From Dactylis glomerata (Eukaryota; Streptophyta; Magnoliopsida; Poales; Poaceae): a DNA stretch of 64,000 bases. Each line of letters begins with the position of its first letter. Within the stretch, counting starts at the first letter, position 1. Position numbers and translations under genes: made by a program. The notes under the pieces were generated by a model that saw nothing but the letters and a program-made list of their open reading frames with translations, made no database searches and was not told the origin of the DNA. Shown in pieces: positions 42,575 through 54,407 of this stretch. Location: assembly GCA_007115705.1 (NCBI GenBank), contig QXEO01001118.1:4969571-5033570 (forward strand), in the 5' to 3' direction.

Positions 42575-43546
42575 TTAACGCCTTTGAGCTAGGCTCAGTA
42601 ATTTGAGAAGATGCTCACATACGAAATATAAATGGAACCCAAAAAGAGCATCAATGAGCAAATATAAAACACATTTAAGTCTAACCCACTTCCTATGCAT
42701 AGGAATCTTGTAAGAAAATAAATCAAAGAAGCACATAGTCACAAGTATGGGTAGATAAAACAAGAGCAACTTTGAAAGTTTCAATATAAAGAGAGGTGTT
42801 TTAGTAACATGAGAATTCCAACAACCATATTTTCCTCTCTTATAATAATTTTTAGTAGCATCATGAACAAACTCAACAATATAAATATCACACTCATCCT
42901 CCTTTGTTAAGCATGGAGGGCTATATAAGGTATTAGTTAAAGAGTTACTCTTATTGGGAGGTAGACATGGGCTCCATTCTTCCTCCTCTTGATCATCACT
43001 CTCTTCTTCTTTTTCATCCAATGAGTTTCCAGTTTCAGCAATTTCTTCTTCCATAGGTTCCTTCAAGGCATTAGTCTCTTCTGTTGGAGAGCATCTATTA
43101 AGATATTTAAGAATATAGCCATTTTCTTTCTTGTAATTATCAAAGCAAAATTTAAGTATATCATAAACCTCATATTTATAAAGTGCATCATCAGTATTTT
43201 CAAGCAAATAAGCAAGTTCGAATGCACCCTTCCAAGCAATAAATTCTTCAATTTGTTCCACATCATAAAAGTCATAATTTCTATTAATATAAGAAGATAT
43301 GGTAACATCATCATTATACTCACATTGAAAAGGGAGGTGTTTATACCTTCTACAGCAACAAGATTTATTAAAGCAATAAGTAGCATTATAAGTAGAGCAC
43401 ACATTTTTAGCAATGATATACAATCTATTGATTTGTTCCCATAAGTGTTTCCCTTTTTGTGACAAGCGGTGTTCCTCATAATAATTTTCCTGCTCTTCCG
43501 TGAACCCACCTTGCCAAAAAGATTTAGTTTCAAAGAAAGCAACCAT
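42575..43546 (-). CDS. Orphan ORF in gag position, possible membrane segments
   Basis: A 323-codon frame from ATG 43546 (MVAFFETKSFWQGGF) to 42575, beginning about 200 bp after the primer site, where gag is expected. I see no gag core or zinc knuckle. The N-terminal part is Cys/Tyr-rich (NATYCFNKSCCCRRYKH, about residues 56-72). The middle is strongly acidic (KEEESDDQEEEEW). A motif DIYIVEFVHDATKNYYKRG follows. The C-terminal third has two hydrophobic stretches (LLLFYLPILVTMCFFDLF and LYLLIDALFGFHLYFV) that could span a membrane. The frame is also open upstream from a TTG at 43597 with another hydrophobic stretch, but there is no ATG. Function is unknown. A related segment occurs at 63706-64000. 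Confidence 0.7.
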   Translation of the reverse strand: MVAFFETKSFWQGGFTEEQENYYEEHRLSQKGKHLWEQINRLYIIAKNVCSTYNATYCFNKSCCCRRYKHLPFQCEYNDDVTISSYINRNYDFYDVEQIEEFIAWKGAFELAYLLENTDDALYKYEVYDILKFCFDNYKKENGYILKYLNRCSPTEETNALKEPMEEEIAETGNSLDEKEEESDDQEEEEWSPCLPPNKSNSLTNTLYSPPCLTKEDECDIYIVEFVHDATKNYYKRGKYGCWNSHVTKTPLFILKLSKLLLFYLPILVTMCFFDLFSYKIPMHRKWVRLKCVLYLLIDALFGFHLYFVCEHLLKLLSLAQRR

Positions 43547-43724
43547 TGATAGAAAGCATGATAAAGCAAGACAATAACAGACCAACAAAAATAACAACTA
43601 TAGTAGGAACTAATTTTTTTTTGGGGTTTTGATAAAACGATGCAAGTAAAAATAAAGTAAAGCAAAACTTAAAACAAAGCAAAGCATGTGCGTGCGAAAA
43701 CTCCCCTCGCAGAAGTCTTCTTCC

Positions 43725-43742
43725 TCCCCGGCAACGGCGCCA
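43725..43742 (-). other. Gypsy primer binding site
   Basis: The minus strand reads TGGCGCCGTTGCCGGGGA, nine bases inside the central LTR, a very common plant Gypsy primer site. It fixes the element's orientation. Confidence 0.9.
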
Positions 43743-43751
43743 TAAATAGCT

Positions 43752-45392
43752 TGATGAAGCCGAGTAAATTACCGGCCAATTGGAAAACCCCAAGAGCAAG
43801 GTGTGATGAATATAGCAGCAAGCTTTTCCCTCAGGAAGAAACCAAGGTTTCATCGTCCAGGAGGAGGTCGAAATACGACTGAAGGTGATGCCCACTAGCT
43901 GCGTGATGCTCTAACAAGGGCGCCGTTAACGATTTCTTGTTAGCGCGTCTTCAACTAGTAGCAACGTAGAACCTGCACACACACAACCAAATACTTTGTT
44001 CCCAACTTACGATGAGGTTGTCAATCTCACCGGTTTGCTTGAAACAAAGGGGATGAGCGTATCGAGTGGAAAGTGATAATAGTATGCGAGTAAAGTAAAT
44101 AGTGCGAGTAAAGTAAACAGGTGATAGCAATATAAAGGAAATAGGACTGGGGTCCACAGTTCACTAGTGGTGTCTCTCCATAAGATAAAATAATACATGC
44201 TGGGTAAATAAATTACAGTTGGGCAATTGATAGAATAAAGACAACGTGCATATGATGAGAGGATCACTATGAGATTTACTCTGGGCATTACAACAAGATA
44301 CATAGACCGCCATCCAACTGCATCTATGACTAATAATCCACTTGTGGCGAATCAATCCGAGAACTCCACAAGTATTAAGTTGCGAACAACAGATAATTGC
44401 ATTAAGCAAAGTGTGTAATGTAAACAAAGCATATGCCCTCGAGCATATGAATGTTGTTTCCCCCCTAGTAGCAACAGCACATCTACAACCTTAGAGGTTT
44501 CTGTCACTCCCCCAGATTAAATAGAGGCATGAACCCACTATCGAGCATAAATACCCCCTCTTGGAGTCACTAGCAACTACTTGGCCAAGATAGCTACTAA
44601 CAACGGAGAGCATGCAAGATCATAAACAACATAGAGATAACATACGATAAATTTCAGTACTTCAACTCAAGCATAACACCAATATGCATCGGATCCCAAC
44701 AAACCAAACATGTAGAATTACATAACGGTGATCTCAATCATGTAGGGCAGCTCATAAGATCTAAACATGAAGCACATGGTGGAGAAGACAACCATCTAGC
44801 TACTGCTATGGACCCATAGTCCAAGGTAGACTACTCACTCATCGCTCCGGAGGCAAGCATGGCGATGAAGAAGACCCTCAGTGGCGATTCCCCTCTCTGG
44901 CAGGGTGCCGGGAAGAGCTTCTGGACCCTCCCAATCTTCGGGTCGACGGCGGCGGCGGATCGCGATGTGTTCTGGAAAAGTGATCGGGTATTTAGGTTTT
45001 TCCCGTTGGGGGGTCTTTATAGGCAAAGGGGCATCGTCAGAAGTGGACCGAGGCGGTCTCACACATAGGGGGCGCGACCAGGGCCTGGGCCGCGCCGCCC
45101 TGGTGTGTGGGGCCCTCGTGGCCCCACTCCGTCTCCTCTTCGGTTCTCTGGAAGCTTCGGTGAAATTCTGGGCGACTGGCTTTGGTTTCGTCCAATTCCG
45201 AGAATATTTCCTGTGTAGCTTTTCTGAAACACAAAAATAGCAGAAAACAGGGAACTGGCACTGTGGCGACTTGTTAATAGGTTAGTTCCGGAAAATGCAT
45301 AAAAGTGCCACGAAGTATAACGAAACACTAAGCAAATGGTGTAAAAACAAGCATGGTGCATCAAAAATTATGGATACGTTGGAGACGTATTA
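43752..45392 (-). repeat. Central (5') LTR of the Gypsy element
   Basis: About 1.64 kb, collinear with 30448-32071. Its first bases are mutated from TG to TA. It contains a short GC-rich insertion relative to the other copy near 45076-45103. Confidence 0.83.
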
Positions 45393-47143
45393 GCATCCCC
45401 AAGCTTAACTCCTGCTCGTCCTCGAGTAGGTAAGTGATAACAAAAGAAATAATATTTGAGGTGACATGCACCTACACAATCTTGATCATGTATGTAAGCA
45501 TTGTGCGCTGGGATCAAAAGAAATTAAAACATGGGCATGAAAGACATAATCTTGATAGAAGAAACTTAGCAACCATGTTATAACATGAAAATGAACACAA
45601 ACAAAAGATCGTGAAAATGAAACAATGAAAGTCAAACGTGTGTTCAAATCATAAGGAAAAATATACAAATGGTTTTCAGCTTGTCCTTCATGGAGAGCAA
45701 AACATAAATGCATAGGACACCTTCAAGTTTAAGAGGGCGACTAGATACAAATAATTTAAGAACAAGTGAAACCAACAATATGAATCAATCAATGAAAACT
45801 TTGGGACAATGCACGTTATACTAAGAATGACAACTATGCTCTCTTAATGGTGCATAAAGATAGAAGGCGGTGACTCAACATAAAAGTAAAAGAAAGGCCC
45901 TTCGCGGAGGGAATCAGTGATTGCAAGTTTTATAAACCTTCAAAAATTATGGTACTTACCGGCTTTGAGCTCTCATTGCCCCCATCATAAGCATCTTGAA
46001 TGGTTAAAGTTAATGCGAGAACACTTATGCTGCATATGCTTGACAAATCATAAGCTGAAAACCTCGTGTCCCGTGAATACGAGTACCCAAACCTCATGCT
46101 ACTTTACTTAGAGTCCCAAGCAAGCTCTTGTCATTGTAAGTATACACGTATCATCGAGAACCGCCAACGGGGTACCTCCGTGCCCGATGGCATGGAACAA
46201 GCCCACATCAAAATGACAGGACAAACAGACAATGAACACCTCGACATCTCTTTTATTTACTATTTGTATAGCTTTTTATTTTGAGATGCGTCATCGAATG
46301 TCCACTATGGGCATGCTGCAAATTTCCACCATGAATTATGCATGGCTTAGATTGGCGGCCCAGGCGTTTCTCTAACACATATAAAAACTCCATGATCTCG
46401 CAAGATTCCCAATTCATTTCACACCGCGATTATCCATAAATAAAAGATCACGATATCAACTCAAATAAGAAGTGCAATGTTGAAAGCTTGCCCATGACGG
46501 CATGGCTGGGCTAATTCCCAACTTACAACTTGCATGCATAACAACTCAACATAAGAGACCACAATGTCAAATTTTTAAGAACGAGAAAAAGTAAAGTGTG
46601 CCATCCGGTTCGTGAGAGCTTTACTGACCAATTTTCGCATAACACTGGTAAGAGGTTAATTTGAAGAGTAGATAAAAGCAAGTCAAATTTACTTTGGAAT
46701 AGCAAATTGCTAATAGGTATGTATGGTGGACACTTTGGCAAACTTGGTTTTTAGGAGTTGGATGCACGAGTAGAGCTCATACTCAGTACAAAATGAAGGC
46801 TAGCAAAAGACTGGGAGCGACCAACTAAGAGAGCAATAACGGCCATAATCATGCAAAGCGACATTAAAAGAAGCATAAGATGGCATCAAAAGTCAAAAAC
46901 TAAATGATCATAGAGGCTATTGGCGACTTTGTAAGAGTCTAACATGTGTGAGCATGCGCCAAGTCAACCCAAATAAAGCATCAAGGAGAAAACCAAAATA
47001 ACGCTTCCAAACGATAAAAACAACGCATGATTTTTTCAAAGGCTCATTAAGCAATCTCAGTTATTTGAGATAAGTCATGCTACAGCAAAACCACTAAGCA
47101 TACCATCAAAAAGACATCAAGCACAACATGCAAAAGCCTAGGC
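45393..47143 (-). repeat. Second copy of the Gypsy 3' interior
   Basis: Closely similar to 32072-33835, with similarity ending at about 47143 (CCTAGGC) on this side and 33835 on the other. Its presence before the 5' LTR shows a tandem or recombinant element. Confidence 0.8.
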
Positions 47144-47642
47144 TGCGTGCCTTCTTCCCCGACATGTCCCCAGATTTGGCAACTCTGGTGTGGCGCCTCG
47201 CATGTGGCGTTTTTGACAAGATCGTCTTGGCCTCGTCACTCTCTTCGACGACTGCCTCAATCGAGTCCACGTCTTCATCACGCGCACCCTCGTGCGCCCA
47301 CGACTCCATGGTGCTCTCTTGCACCCGCGGCTTCAAGTGCGGCTACATTGACACCGGCAACCCCGACCACGACATCCCCTCGCACGGCTACCTCGACCAA
47401 GGTTGCAGCACCCACCGCTCTAGGCTCCCTCGACATCGGCACAAGGGCTACCACCTCGCCTGAACACTCGTCAGCTTCCTCTCCAGTCCAAGCATCCGCG
47501 CCGCGACATCGACCACGCCGCTACCGCTTTGACTGCGGGGGGGGGGGGGTGTCAGCCTTCTGAGTCTACTTCGGTTTATCTCCAGTCTGATCATCGACGT
47601 TGTTCATGTTGTTCATGATGCTCACGCTACGACTACGGGGGG
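47144..47642 (+). other. 3' interior of the short-LTR element
   Basis: GC-rich remnant with a run of about 12 G near 47537. No domain is recognised. It is joined at about 47143 to internal Gypsy sequence without a recognisable element end. Confidence 0.6.
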
Positions 47643-47802
47643 TGTTAGAGTATACATGCGGTACGACACATCTAGGATAGTGATAGATCTCGTGTGTTGT
47701 CTTGTACTCCAAGATAATCCTTGTACGTCTATATATACTCGCCCCCAAAGCTCAATAATACATCCATCATATTCCACTAATTCCTCTCTCCATCGTTCTA
47801 TA
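47643..47802 (+). repeat. 3' LTR of the short-LTR element
   Basis: 160 bp and collinear with 29337-29496. It is preceded by a G-rich polypurine stretch. Confidence 0.88.
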
Positions 47803-47812
47803 AAAGGGAGTA

Positions 47813-48240
47813 TCATGAATCAAGGCGCGTAGTATGGTAAAATTTGATTGCCTTTTGCGATCAATCTGACAATATATATTCCACTTCCAAAGCTGATTTG
47901 ATAGTAACTTTTGTACTCAGTCGTTACTATGCAGGAACATCTTGATGCTTTGGTCAAAGAAAGCAAGAAAAAATAAATGTTTGCTATTCTGAGCCAAACA
48001 TGAAACAAGGTCTGCTACGAGGCCAGCCTTTGATTTCTCTGAAGCTATTTTACCCACTTTCCAGTGGCATAGATATCTTAAAACGCTTCCAACACTGCAA
48101 CAGTGTACTCTGTAATACAGGCACACATTATGGATGGTTTGGCAATTGCAACTGACAAGTTGTCCCCACACCCACCCCAAGGTCTTCCTCGGTCGTACTT
48201 GTACACATAGAAAACGAGGAGGCGACCACGGTCCACCTCG
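47813..48240. other. Probable displaced upstream region of the bHLH gene
   Basis: Single-copy-looking sequence between the MITE's last base and the Copia target duplication CCTCG (48236-48240). If the Copia insertion is removed it joins 55042 directly, making it the original promoter-proximal sequence of the bHLH gene (inference). It contains no supported gene. Confidence 0.5.
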
Positions 48241-48636
48241 TGTTGCATCTAGGCTGGAACAAAAATGGTAGATCGGTTCTATACTTGACATATCTGAGAG
48301 AGAGAGGAAGATCAGAGAGAGAGAGAGAGGATAACCTGCACCTTGGCTCGAGGAACTCGAGCCGGTGGCCATGGCGATGAGTGGTGGCGAGAACGTGAGT
48401 GTGTGGTGGCGGCGGTGCTTCCCATGACTAGCGCTAGCCCTAGATCGGCTTGGGATATCGGTGGAGCGATAGGCAGCACGGTCAACCTCGTACTGTGCGC
48501 CCCGGCCCTCCACCTCTTTATATAGCGCTGCCACGGGGGCCCATCAACCATATTTCGGTTGGATGCCCCCGATCAGGGAGCGAGAGAGGGAGGAGATCGA
48601 GTCGTTGGACTCGGTCTCTGTGAGATCAATCTAACA
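48241..48636 (-). repeat. 3' LTR of the Copia element
   Basis: 396 bp; + strand ends TGTTGCATCTAGGC and GATCAATCTAACA. Contains a (GA)n tract near 48296-48330. Followed on the + side by the polypurine tract (48637-48655). Confidence 0.92.
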
Positions 48637-48822
48637 TTCTCCCCCTTGATCTCAACTTTACTTTTGACTTTATACTTTACACTTTACTCGTTTCATCACG
48701 GATCAGTACATAGAGCATGTTTCATCGTCACAGCTCAATTGCCGATAGAATCAGATAGCCACTATACACTTTTCTGTTTTGAAACAAATTCTGTTACTTT
48801 TGGGCCTCTTATGATCCAGGAA

Positions 48823-51800
48823 TCATAGGCTTGCCATTAAACCCATGCCGGCTAAGTGTTCCTTGAACACATTGGGTGGTAAGCCTTTCGTTAGCGGATC
48901 TGCAAGCATATCCTTTGTCCTTATATGCTCGAGTCTTATAGTTTGATCCTGGATTTTATCTTTCACAACATAATACTTTACTTCTATTGGTCTGGTAGCT
49001 TTACTCGACTTGTTGTTGTGAGCATAAAATACTGCAGGCTGGTTGTCACAGTACATCTTTATTGGTTTGTCAATACAATCCACTACTTTCAAGTCGGGTA
49101 TAACTTTCTTTAGCCATAACACCTGATTCGTGGCCTCAAAACATGCTATAAATTCGGCATACATCGTGGATGATGCAACTATTGTCTGTTTGCAACTTCT
49201 CCACGAAATAGCCCCTCCTGCGAGAGTGAACACATATCCTGTTGTGGATTTTCTTTCATCTTTGTCTCCCGCATAGTCTGCATCTGAATACCCTTTTATC
49301 TCTAGGGAATCAGATCTTCTATAAGTTAGCATGAGGTCTTTTGTGCCTTGCACATAACGCAATACTTTCTTTACCATTTTCCAGTGCTCTATGCCTGGAT
49401 TTGACTGATATCTACCGAGTACCCCGGTGATAAAAGCTAAGTTAGGGCGAGTGCACACTTGTGCATACTGTAAGCTTCCAATAGCCGATGCGTATGGTAC
49501 TGCTTTCATTTGATCGATCTCATATTGATTCTTGGGGCATTGATATTCCCCAAAACTGTCGCCCTTGACTATCGGAGCAGGTGTGGCATTACTCTTATGC
49601 ATATTATACTTTATTAGAACCTTTTCTAAATATGCCTTCTGTGATAGTCCTAACACTCCATTCTTTCTATCTCGGTGAATCTCTATGCCCAAAACATATG
49701 AAGCTTCACCAAGATCTTTCATGTCGAAGTTTGAGGACAAAAACTTCTTTGTTTCTCGCAGAAGACTAACATCACTGCTAGCAAGCAGGATATCATCCAC
49801 ATACAAGATTAGGAAAATATATTTCCCACTTTTAAACTTTGCATAAACGCAGTTGTCCTCGATATTTTCTTTAAATCCAAATCTTTTGATGGTATCATTA
49901 AACTTTAGATACCACTGTCTAGAGGCTTGCTTTAATCCATAAATGGATTTCTTTAGACGGCATCCCATGTGTTCCTTCCCCTCCATGAAAAAACCCTTGG
50001 GTTGTTTCATATACACTTTTTCTTCTAAATCTCCATTTAGAAATGCCGTCTTTACATCCATTTGATGCAACTCTAAATCAAAATGTGCAACTAGTACCAT
50101 TATGATTCTGAAGGAATCCTTACATGAGACTGGAGAAAATGTCTCATTGTAATCTACCCCTTCTCTTTGTGTAAATCCTTTTGCCACTAGACGCGCTTTA
50201 TACTTTTCTATGTTCCCGTTAGAGTCATACTTTGTTTTGTAGACCCATTTACAGCCTACTGTTTTGGCTCCTTTGGGAATTTCCTCTAAGTCCCAAACAT
50301 TGTTGGAACTCATCGACCTCATTTCATCTTCCATGGCCTCTAGCCACTTCGATGAGTTGGGGCCTCCCATAGCTTCTTCATATGAGGTGGGATCACCTTC
50401 CATATGAACTGTTTCTGTGTTATAAACTTTATAATCAGTAGAAATAGCTGATTTCTTAACTCTTTTGGACCTTCTAAGGGCCTCATTCTCTGGCTCATTA
50501 TGTACCTCAACTTCTGGTACATCTATTAAAGGTGGTTGTTGCAGCTCCCTTTCATGCTCAACAAAGGGTTCAGTCGGCTCCTGACGGACAGGTTCCGAAT
50601 CTTCACACTTTGTTGTCATGGGTGGAGTTACAACAGGTGCTTGCACCGCAACCTCAGGGATTGTTGGTGCAGGCACAACAGGTAGCGAGAAAAATGGCTC
50701 CTGAATCATCGGATTAGGTGCATGCACCCTCTTCTCCTCAAGATTAATTTTCCGAGCTACCATGCTCCCCCTCATCAGTTCGTCCTCCAAGAAGACTGCA
50801 TGTCTCGTTTCTACAAATTTTGTGTATTTGTCTGGACAGTAGAAACGATAAAATTTTGATCTGTCAGGACAGCCAATGAAGTGGCAAGTTACTGTTTTGG
50901 GGTCTAACTTTGCAATATTTGGATTAAATACTTTTGCCTCAGCTGGGCTCCCCCAGACCCTTAAGTGGCACAGGGAGGGTACTCTCCCTGTCCACAACTC
51001 GTACGGTGTTTTGGGCACCGACTTGCTTGGTACTCTGTTGAGAATGTGAATGGCGGTTTTAAGCGCCTCCATCCATAATCCCAATGGCAGGGTGGAATAA
51101 CTCATCATACTGCGCACCATATCCATAAGAGTACGGTTGCGCCTTTCAGCTACTCCATTTTGCTGAGGTTCGCCCGGCATAAAATACTGGGCGACTATTC
51201 ATTTTCCTGTAAGAACCTTGCAAAAGGTCCAGGTACTTGACCATATGGAGTGTGCCGACCGTAGTACTCCCCACCACGATCGGACCGGACTATCTTAATT
51301 CTTTTATCATGTTGATTTTCAACTTCTGCTTTGAATATTTTAAATTTATCCAATGCTTCAGACCTTTCTTTAATTGGATAAATATAACCATATCGGGAGT
51401 AATCATCTGTGAATGTTATGAACGAGTCATAGCCATCCACACTTTTCACAGAAAATGGTCCACAAATATCAGTGTGGATTATTTCTAGTGTTGCTGTACT
51501 TCGGTTTGCACCCTTTTTAATTTGCTTTACATACTTTCCTTTTATGCAATCTATGCATTGTTCTATATCGGAGAACTCTAACGGAGGAAGAATATCATTT
51601 TTAATGAGGTTTTCGATTCTTCCTCTCGAAATATGGCCTAATCGACAGTGCCATAACTTCGATGAGTCATGAGTTCTCTTTCTTTTCTTTTGTTCTTTGT
51701 TCGACAAGGAAGTTTGTTCATTCACATTACACACAGAATGCACTTTTTCACGTAAGGATAACAAATAAAGCTCGTTGTGAAGTAAAGCAACACCCACACA

Positions 51801-53033
51801 AGCATCTTTAAACCATATGGCACACTCGCCGTGTGCAAAATAACACTCATAACTGTCTTTATCCAAACGTGATACACTTATTAAGTTTCTGTGAAGTGAA
51901 GGAACAAATAAAACATCTCTAAGCAAAATCGAAAAACCATCAGCTAACTCCAAGGAGATGTCGCCAACAGCTTCCACATCTGCTTGAACTCCATTCGCAA
52001 CTTCAATGCATCTTTCGTTTCTTTTCATAGTCCTTGTCGAATGGAATCCCTGTAAAGAATTTGCAACATGAACAGTTGCACCTGAGTCAATCCACCAAGT
52101 AGATTTTGAAAACTGTGAATACAGGGATTCATTAACAAAAAAAACTGTATCTATACCTTTCCTTGCCATTATGGACTTGAGCCATTCTGGACAGTCTTTC
52201 TTGAAGTGCCCAGTCTTCTTGCAGTGGAGACACTGGTCTTTATCCACTGGGATAGTGGGCTGATGATACTGTTGGGGACCTTTGCCATATGGCTTGGAGG
52301 GAGAACCTTGATTGCTGTTCTGGAAGTTCTGGTAGTTCCTCTTCCTGTTGTCCTTGACATAGTTGATGGAACCACCATTTGAGGCTTTAAGCCTATCTTC
52401 CTCTTGTACACACATGGCAATCATCTTTTCTATGTCCCATTTATCAGGGGACATGTTGTAGTTGATAACAAAGTTATCAAACTCTTTAGGCAATGATGCC
52501 ATGACAAGGTGAACAAGCAGAGCAGGCTTTAGTTCCAGATCAGCATCCATGGGCTTCAGTTTAGAAGCCATGTTGCTCATCCTCAAGATGTGCTCCCTGA
52601 TGCCATGTGCACCTCCTGTGTACTTTTCTGTGACCAGCTGCTTGAGCAGCTGGGTAGCATACACCTTTGAAGAGCCAGTGAACTGGCTCTTTATCTTTTC
52701 CAGAAACTCTCCAACGGAAGTGCACTCTGCGATTGAGCCCGCAATGGCGTTCTCAATCGTATTCTTTATAAAGGCCATGCACTTTTTGTTTGCATTGACC
52801 CACTTTTGGTTCTCTAGCACATATGCCAGCTCCACTGGAGCAAAGTCCTTTTTCTTTTTGTCCCATGCAGCATCATCATCATTTGCATCTCTGACTGGCT
52901 CTGTCGGCTTGACCGGCTGTGGAGTGTCCACAACCCAGTCGACTTCAGCGCAGACAAAAGCCAGATTAACTTTCTTCCTCCACTCAGTGTAGTTGTCACC
53001 CCTGAGCGTCGGAACGTCTTTGAGGCAACTCAT
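48823..53033 (-). pseudogene. gag-pol: Copia gag-pol polyprotein with one frameshift
   Basis: Starts at ATG 53033 (MSCLKDVPTLRGDNY) and ends at 48823, about 1400 codons. Order: Copia gag core, CCHC knuckle CLHCKKTGHFKKDC (about residue 268), protease WWIDSGATVHV (about 315), integrase zinc finger (WHCRLGHIS ... CIDCIKGK), integrase core (HTDICGP, RSDRGGEY, QQNGVAERRNRT), RT (YVDDILLAS, QMDVKTAFLNGDLEE) and RNase H (SSTMYAEFIACFEA). Near 51212-51217 one base appears to be missing, ending the first frame at a TAG (51197-51195); the rest is open from about 51180. Everything else is intact, so the lesion looks recent. Gag and Pol would be made as one polyprotein. Confidence 0.92.
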
Positions 53034-54394
53034 CAGACTGTAGCCTCCTGAAATTCACAAAGATGTGAGATAACAAAACAATTGCATGCATTAATCCAAC
53101 GTTGGTATAAATCAACACATACAACTGTTTGTGCAATTAAAACTATATCACCGTTGGGCAAAAATAGAGATAAATGCACCATTTAATCCATATAACAAAT
53201 AAATTATGATCATGTTATTAACAATGTTGGTCATAAAATAACTGAATCATAATCACTTTTAATTCACTTTATCACATCTTTCAAGAAATTCAATTTAAAC
53301 ACTTTATTGCATTTAAGCACTTTCATTTAACTATTTGCAGCGGAAACAATGAATTAAAAAATTCATTAACTTTATACTTTACAGAAAAGTTTCTGTCACT
53401 TTTGAATTCTCTAAACAAAATTTTCGTTGGAATAATTTGAATAGAGAAAACTATTTGAAATTTGCTCAAAATCTGAACAAAAAACAATAAAAACTGTAAT
53501 CTGTAAAAGAAAAACAGAAAAAACAACTTAGCCCGCAGCCACACGCGGCCCACGGCCTGCCTGGAGCTCGCGGCGCCCTATGCGGCGGATAAACTCCGTT
53601 GCTTGCCCTGCAGCTCGGCCCGCTACGGCCCAGCGGCTGCTAGCGCCAGCGCTGAACCTTTTCTGGCCGTTGGATGGGGATCGGACGGTCGACCGGCTTC
53701 CTCGCCAGATCAAAACCACCCCGCAACCCTAGCTCTCGAGACACTCGCTCTCTCCCGTCTGTTCTGTTTCACCCGCGCCTGGCGGCTGCTGGGAGCAGAC
53801 CTCGCCGGCCGCTGCCTCGCCGGCGACGGCGATGCGAGCCGCCGCCGGCGAGCACCACGGCGGTTGCTTCCCCTCTCCATTCCCCTTTCCCGCGCGGTGG
53901 CGGCTGAGGAGGCCGAGCCCGCAGGGGTGACAGCGACTGGCTGGAGGGTGCCCGACGGCGCCGGCCGGAGGGCTTCCGGCGACGGCGACCGTGGCGGCTC
54001 CGCGAGCCTCTCCCCACTTTCTCCTTCTTTTCTCTGTCCGCTCCGCCCGCGTCCGATGGTCTCTGTGGAGGCCACGCCGGCGACGCGCCACGGGAGTGGA
54101 CGGCGGCAAGCTCTTTGCCCCCGAAGGGGTCTTTCCCTTTCGGCTGTGGCGGAGGCAAGCTCCTCCACTGCCCGAGTTCTTCCTCCGGTGCTTTGGCTTA
54201 CCGATACGCACCGGGATCGAGAGGAACGAGCGCGGCCGGAGACGGCGGCGCACTATTCCGGCGAGCCCGAGGCATCACCAGTGAGATTCTTTTCCCCTTT
54301 TCTCTCTTGAGATTTTCTTTTAGGGCTTTGACTGTGGGGATGAACTAGGGTTTCCACTTTGATCTTAACCGAAAGGATCTAGCAACTAGACAGT
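53034..54394 (-). other. Long leader of the Copia element
   Basis: AT-rich from 53040 to 53520, then GC-rich from 53520 to 54320 with overlapping long frames on both strands and no domain I recognise. It resembles a 5' UTR/first-exon region of a plant gene in composition and may be captured host sequence. Confidence 0.5.
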
Positions 54395-54406
54395 GCTCTG
54401 ATACCA
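54395..54406 (-). other. Copia primer binding site
   Basis: The minus strand reads TGGTATCAGAGC, one base inside the 5' LTR; initiator tRNA-Met type. Confidence 0.92.
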
Positions 54407-54407
54407 T

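Larger units (their letters stand above)
30448..47143 (-). mobile_element. Non-autonomous Gypsy element, partial tandem (int-LTR-int-LTR)
   Basis: On the minus strand from 47143: internal 3' sequence (47143-45393), LTR (45392-43752), primer site, interior with an orphan ORF, the MULE insertion, internal 3' sequence (34216-32072), LTR (32071-30448). The LTR begins TGATACGTCTCC and ends GGCTTCATCA, a style common in Triticeae Gypsy families such as Sabrina/WHAM-like ones (family from memory). No protease, RT or integrase is present. The far left end is a true LTR end; the right end is internal, so the first LTR of the array is missing. Segments 30448-33835 and 43752-47143 are closely similar direct repeats. 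Confidence 0.8.
29337..47802 (+). mobile_element. Non-autonomous short-LTR retrotransposon, host of the Gypsy/MULE nest
   Basis: Two 160-bp LTRs (29337-29496 and 47643-47802) begin TGTTAGAGTATAC and end CGTTCTATA. A perfect AAAGG duplication flanks them (29332-29336 and 47803-47807). A primer site TGATATCAGAG follows the left LTR, and a G-rich tract (CTACGGGGGG) precedes the right. About 20 of 160 LTR positions differ, so the element is old. What remains of its interior (29508-30447 and 47144-47642) is GC-rich and has no gag or pol, as in TRIM/LARD-like elements. Confidence 0.88.
29105..47812. mobile_element. Mariner-type MITE split by the 18.5-kb nest
   Basis: The left arm 29105-29336 starts TACCCCCTCTGTCCCAAATT. 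Its right terminal repeat is cut after TATTTTAGGACAAAGG and resumes at 47808-47812 as GAGTA, so the original end read GGACAAAGGGAGTA. The MITE itself is about 237 bp; everything from 29337 to 47807 is later insertion plus target duplication. Confidence 0.85.

Noticed and set aside
47917..48534. 205-codon minus-strand frame
   Set aside because: It crosses from the bHLH upstream flank into the Copia LTR, so it cannot be an ancestral gene.
53603..54310. 235-codon frame in the Copia leader
   Set aside because: Overlapped by frames of similar length on the other strand in GC-rich DNA; no domain, and it runs opposite to the element's transcription.
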